From: Acidobacteriota bacterium
GTDB taxonomy: Bacteria > Acidobacteriota > Vicinamibacteria > Vicinamibacterales > SCN-69-37
Length of the DNA: 12,864 nucleotides
NCBI GenBank assembly: GCA_021824055.1
Contig: JAKALV010000068.1
Location: 1-12,864, forward strand
Reading direction: 5' to 3'
In this document: in pieces, positions 12,364-12,864 of the stretch
Position numbering within the stretch: the stretch's first letter is position 1
How the letters are laid out: each line of letters starts with the position of its first letter
Made by a program: the position numbers and the translations under genes
Notes under the pieces: generated by a model
The model's database searches: none
What the model saw: the letters and a program-made list of their open reading frames with translations, nothing else
Told to the model about the DNA's origin: nothing

Positions 12364-12780
12364 ATGATGACCAACAAAACCTTCACGATCGTTGCGGCAG
12401 GACTACTGATCACCGCGCTCGCGGGCCAGGCCGAGGCGCAAGGGCGCGGCCGGGGGAACGGCAAGTCGAAGGCCCGGGCGCCGCAGGCGGCGCAGGGCGC
12501 GTCGGTCGCGGTGGTTTTCGGCGATCGCGACCGCGTCACGGTCCGCAACTACTTCGCGGCCCACAAGATCGCGCCGCAGAGTCTGCCGCCCGGCATTGCC
12601 AAGAACGTCGCGCGCGGCAAGCCGCTGCCCCCCGGGATCGCGAAGCGCGCCGTTCCGGCCGACCTGGTGGTGCTGCTGCCCCGTCGCGAGCCGAACGTCA
12701 CCTTCTACCTCGTCGGCGACCGCGTCGTCGCGCTGCGCGCGGGCATCGTGATCGACGTGCTGATCGACATCTTCCGGTAA
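12364..12780 (+). CDS. Secreted RcnB/CigR-like protein
   Basis: A protein of 138 aa. Residues 1-25 form a signal peptide (KTFTIVAAGLLITALAGQAE with AEA before the cut at Q26). A basic Gly/Arg/Lys linker follows. Next comes the repeated motif PPGIAKNVARGKPLPPGIAK, typical of RcnB- and CigR-type periplasmic proteins, and a C-terminal beta-rich module ending RVVALRAGIVIDVLIDIFR. In this family YLVGDRVVALRA-type strands close the domain. RcnB is linked to metal homeostasis and CigR to virulence control in enterics; neither role can be assumed here. The ATG at 12364 (or the adjacent 12367) is chosen over the in-frame ATG at 12184 because it begins a proper signal peptide, has a G-rich GGCGGG 7 bases upstream, and the earlier stretch reads through the structured element. 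Confidence 0.75.
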   Translation: MMTNKTFTIVAAGLLITALAGQAEAQGRGRGNGKSKARAPQAAQGASVAVVFGDRDRVTVRNYFAAHKIAPQSLPPGIAKNVARGKPLPPGIAKRAVPADLVVLLPRREPNVTFYLVGDRVVALRAGIVIDVLIDIFR

Positions 12781-12783
12781 CAC

Positions 12784-12809
12784 CGGCCCGGCATCGGCGA
12801 TTCGGGCCG
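12784..12809 (+). other. Hairpin after the CigR-like gene
   Basis: CGGCCCG and CGGGCCG (12784-12790 with 12803-12809) form a 7-bp stem with a 12-base loop, 4 bases past the stop codon. No T-run follows, so a factor-independent terminator is unlikely. It may protect the 3' end. Confidence 0.3.
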
Positions 12810-12829
12810 CGTCTCCGGCATCGCCCCCC

Positions 12830-12864
12830 TTGACACCGGCGGCGCGCATATGTTTCGATATGAA
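12830..12864 (+). promoter_or_regulatory. Possible promoter with operator half-site at the right edge
   Basis: A perfect -35 hexamer TTGACA (12830-12835) is followed by an AT-rich stretch CATATGTTTCGATATGAA (12847-12864) cut by the window end. No hexamer at 16-18 bases is a good -10. ATGTTTCGATATGAA could be the left part of an inverted repeat of the ATGT-N-ACAT kind bound by PadR-type repressors, but the right half is not visible. Confidence 0.35.

Noticed and set aside
11799..12548. 249-codon minus-strand frame through the structured element
   Set aside because: Only its last 64 codons look protein-like. The rest is the palindromic element translated, so I kept the ATG at 11993.

Overview
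The window looks like a stretch of chromosome from a GC-rich Gram-negative bacterium. The best guess is Acidobacteriota, class Vicinamibacteria or a close relative. That placement is inference from the mutS2-dnaG-rpoD order, the cellulose-synthase-like glycosyltransferase and the general repeat landscape; no marker in the window proves it.

Left part (1-4555, all minus strand). An acid-CoA utilisation operon, scoA-scoB-atoE, encodes both subunits of a 3-oxoacid CoA-transferase and a short-chain fatty acid permease. Downstream, behind its own clear sigma70-type promoter (1714-1743), lies a GT2 glycosyltransferase. Its stop overlaps the start of a citrate synthase gene that runs off the left edge. 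CoA-transferase, permease and citrate synthase fit together as uptake and activation of acetoacetate or short-chain acids feeding acetyl-CoA into the TCA cycle; the glycosyltransferase is the odd member.

Middle part (4637-10815, plus strand). A housekeeping block encodes MutS2, DNA primase (dnaG) and the primary sigma factor (rpoD). It starts at an extended -10 promoter in the divergent gap with scoA and ends at a strong intrinsic terminator. A near-identical hairpin sits between dnaG and rpoD.

Right part (10816-12864). A lower-GC accessory segment on the minus strand carries a 64-aa unknown protein overlapping a DUF3883/NOV_C (nuclease-fold-like) protein. It is bracketed by copies of one GC-rich repeat arm. 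Next comes an about 245-bp nested-palindrome element (12047-12291) that folds on paper into a long rod ending in a three-way junction, and then a secreted RcnB/CigR-like protein on the plus strand.

Two things stand out. First, three related perfect palindromes (2430-2478, 5016-5054, 5663-5729) sit inside protein-coding genes (atoE once, mutS2 twice), in frame, and add a peptide of the type EIGNQFDELIPDF. This recalls the Rickettsia palindromic elements but in an unrelated lineage and sequence. Second, the 12047-12291 element has six nested or junction helices and two G-U pairs favouring a plus-strand RNA. It is a candidate undescribed structured RNA or miniature mobile element, and arms of the same repeat flank the DUF3883 cassette.
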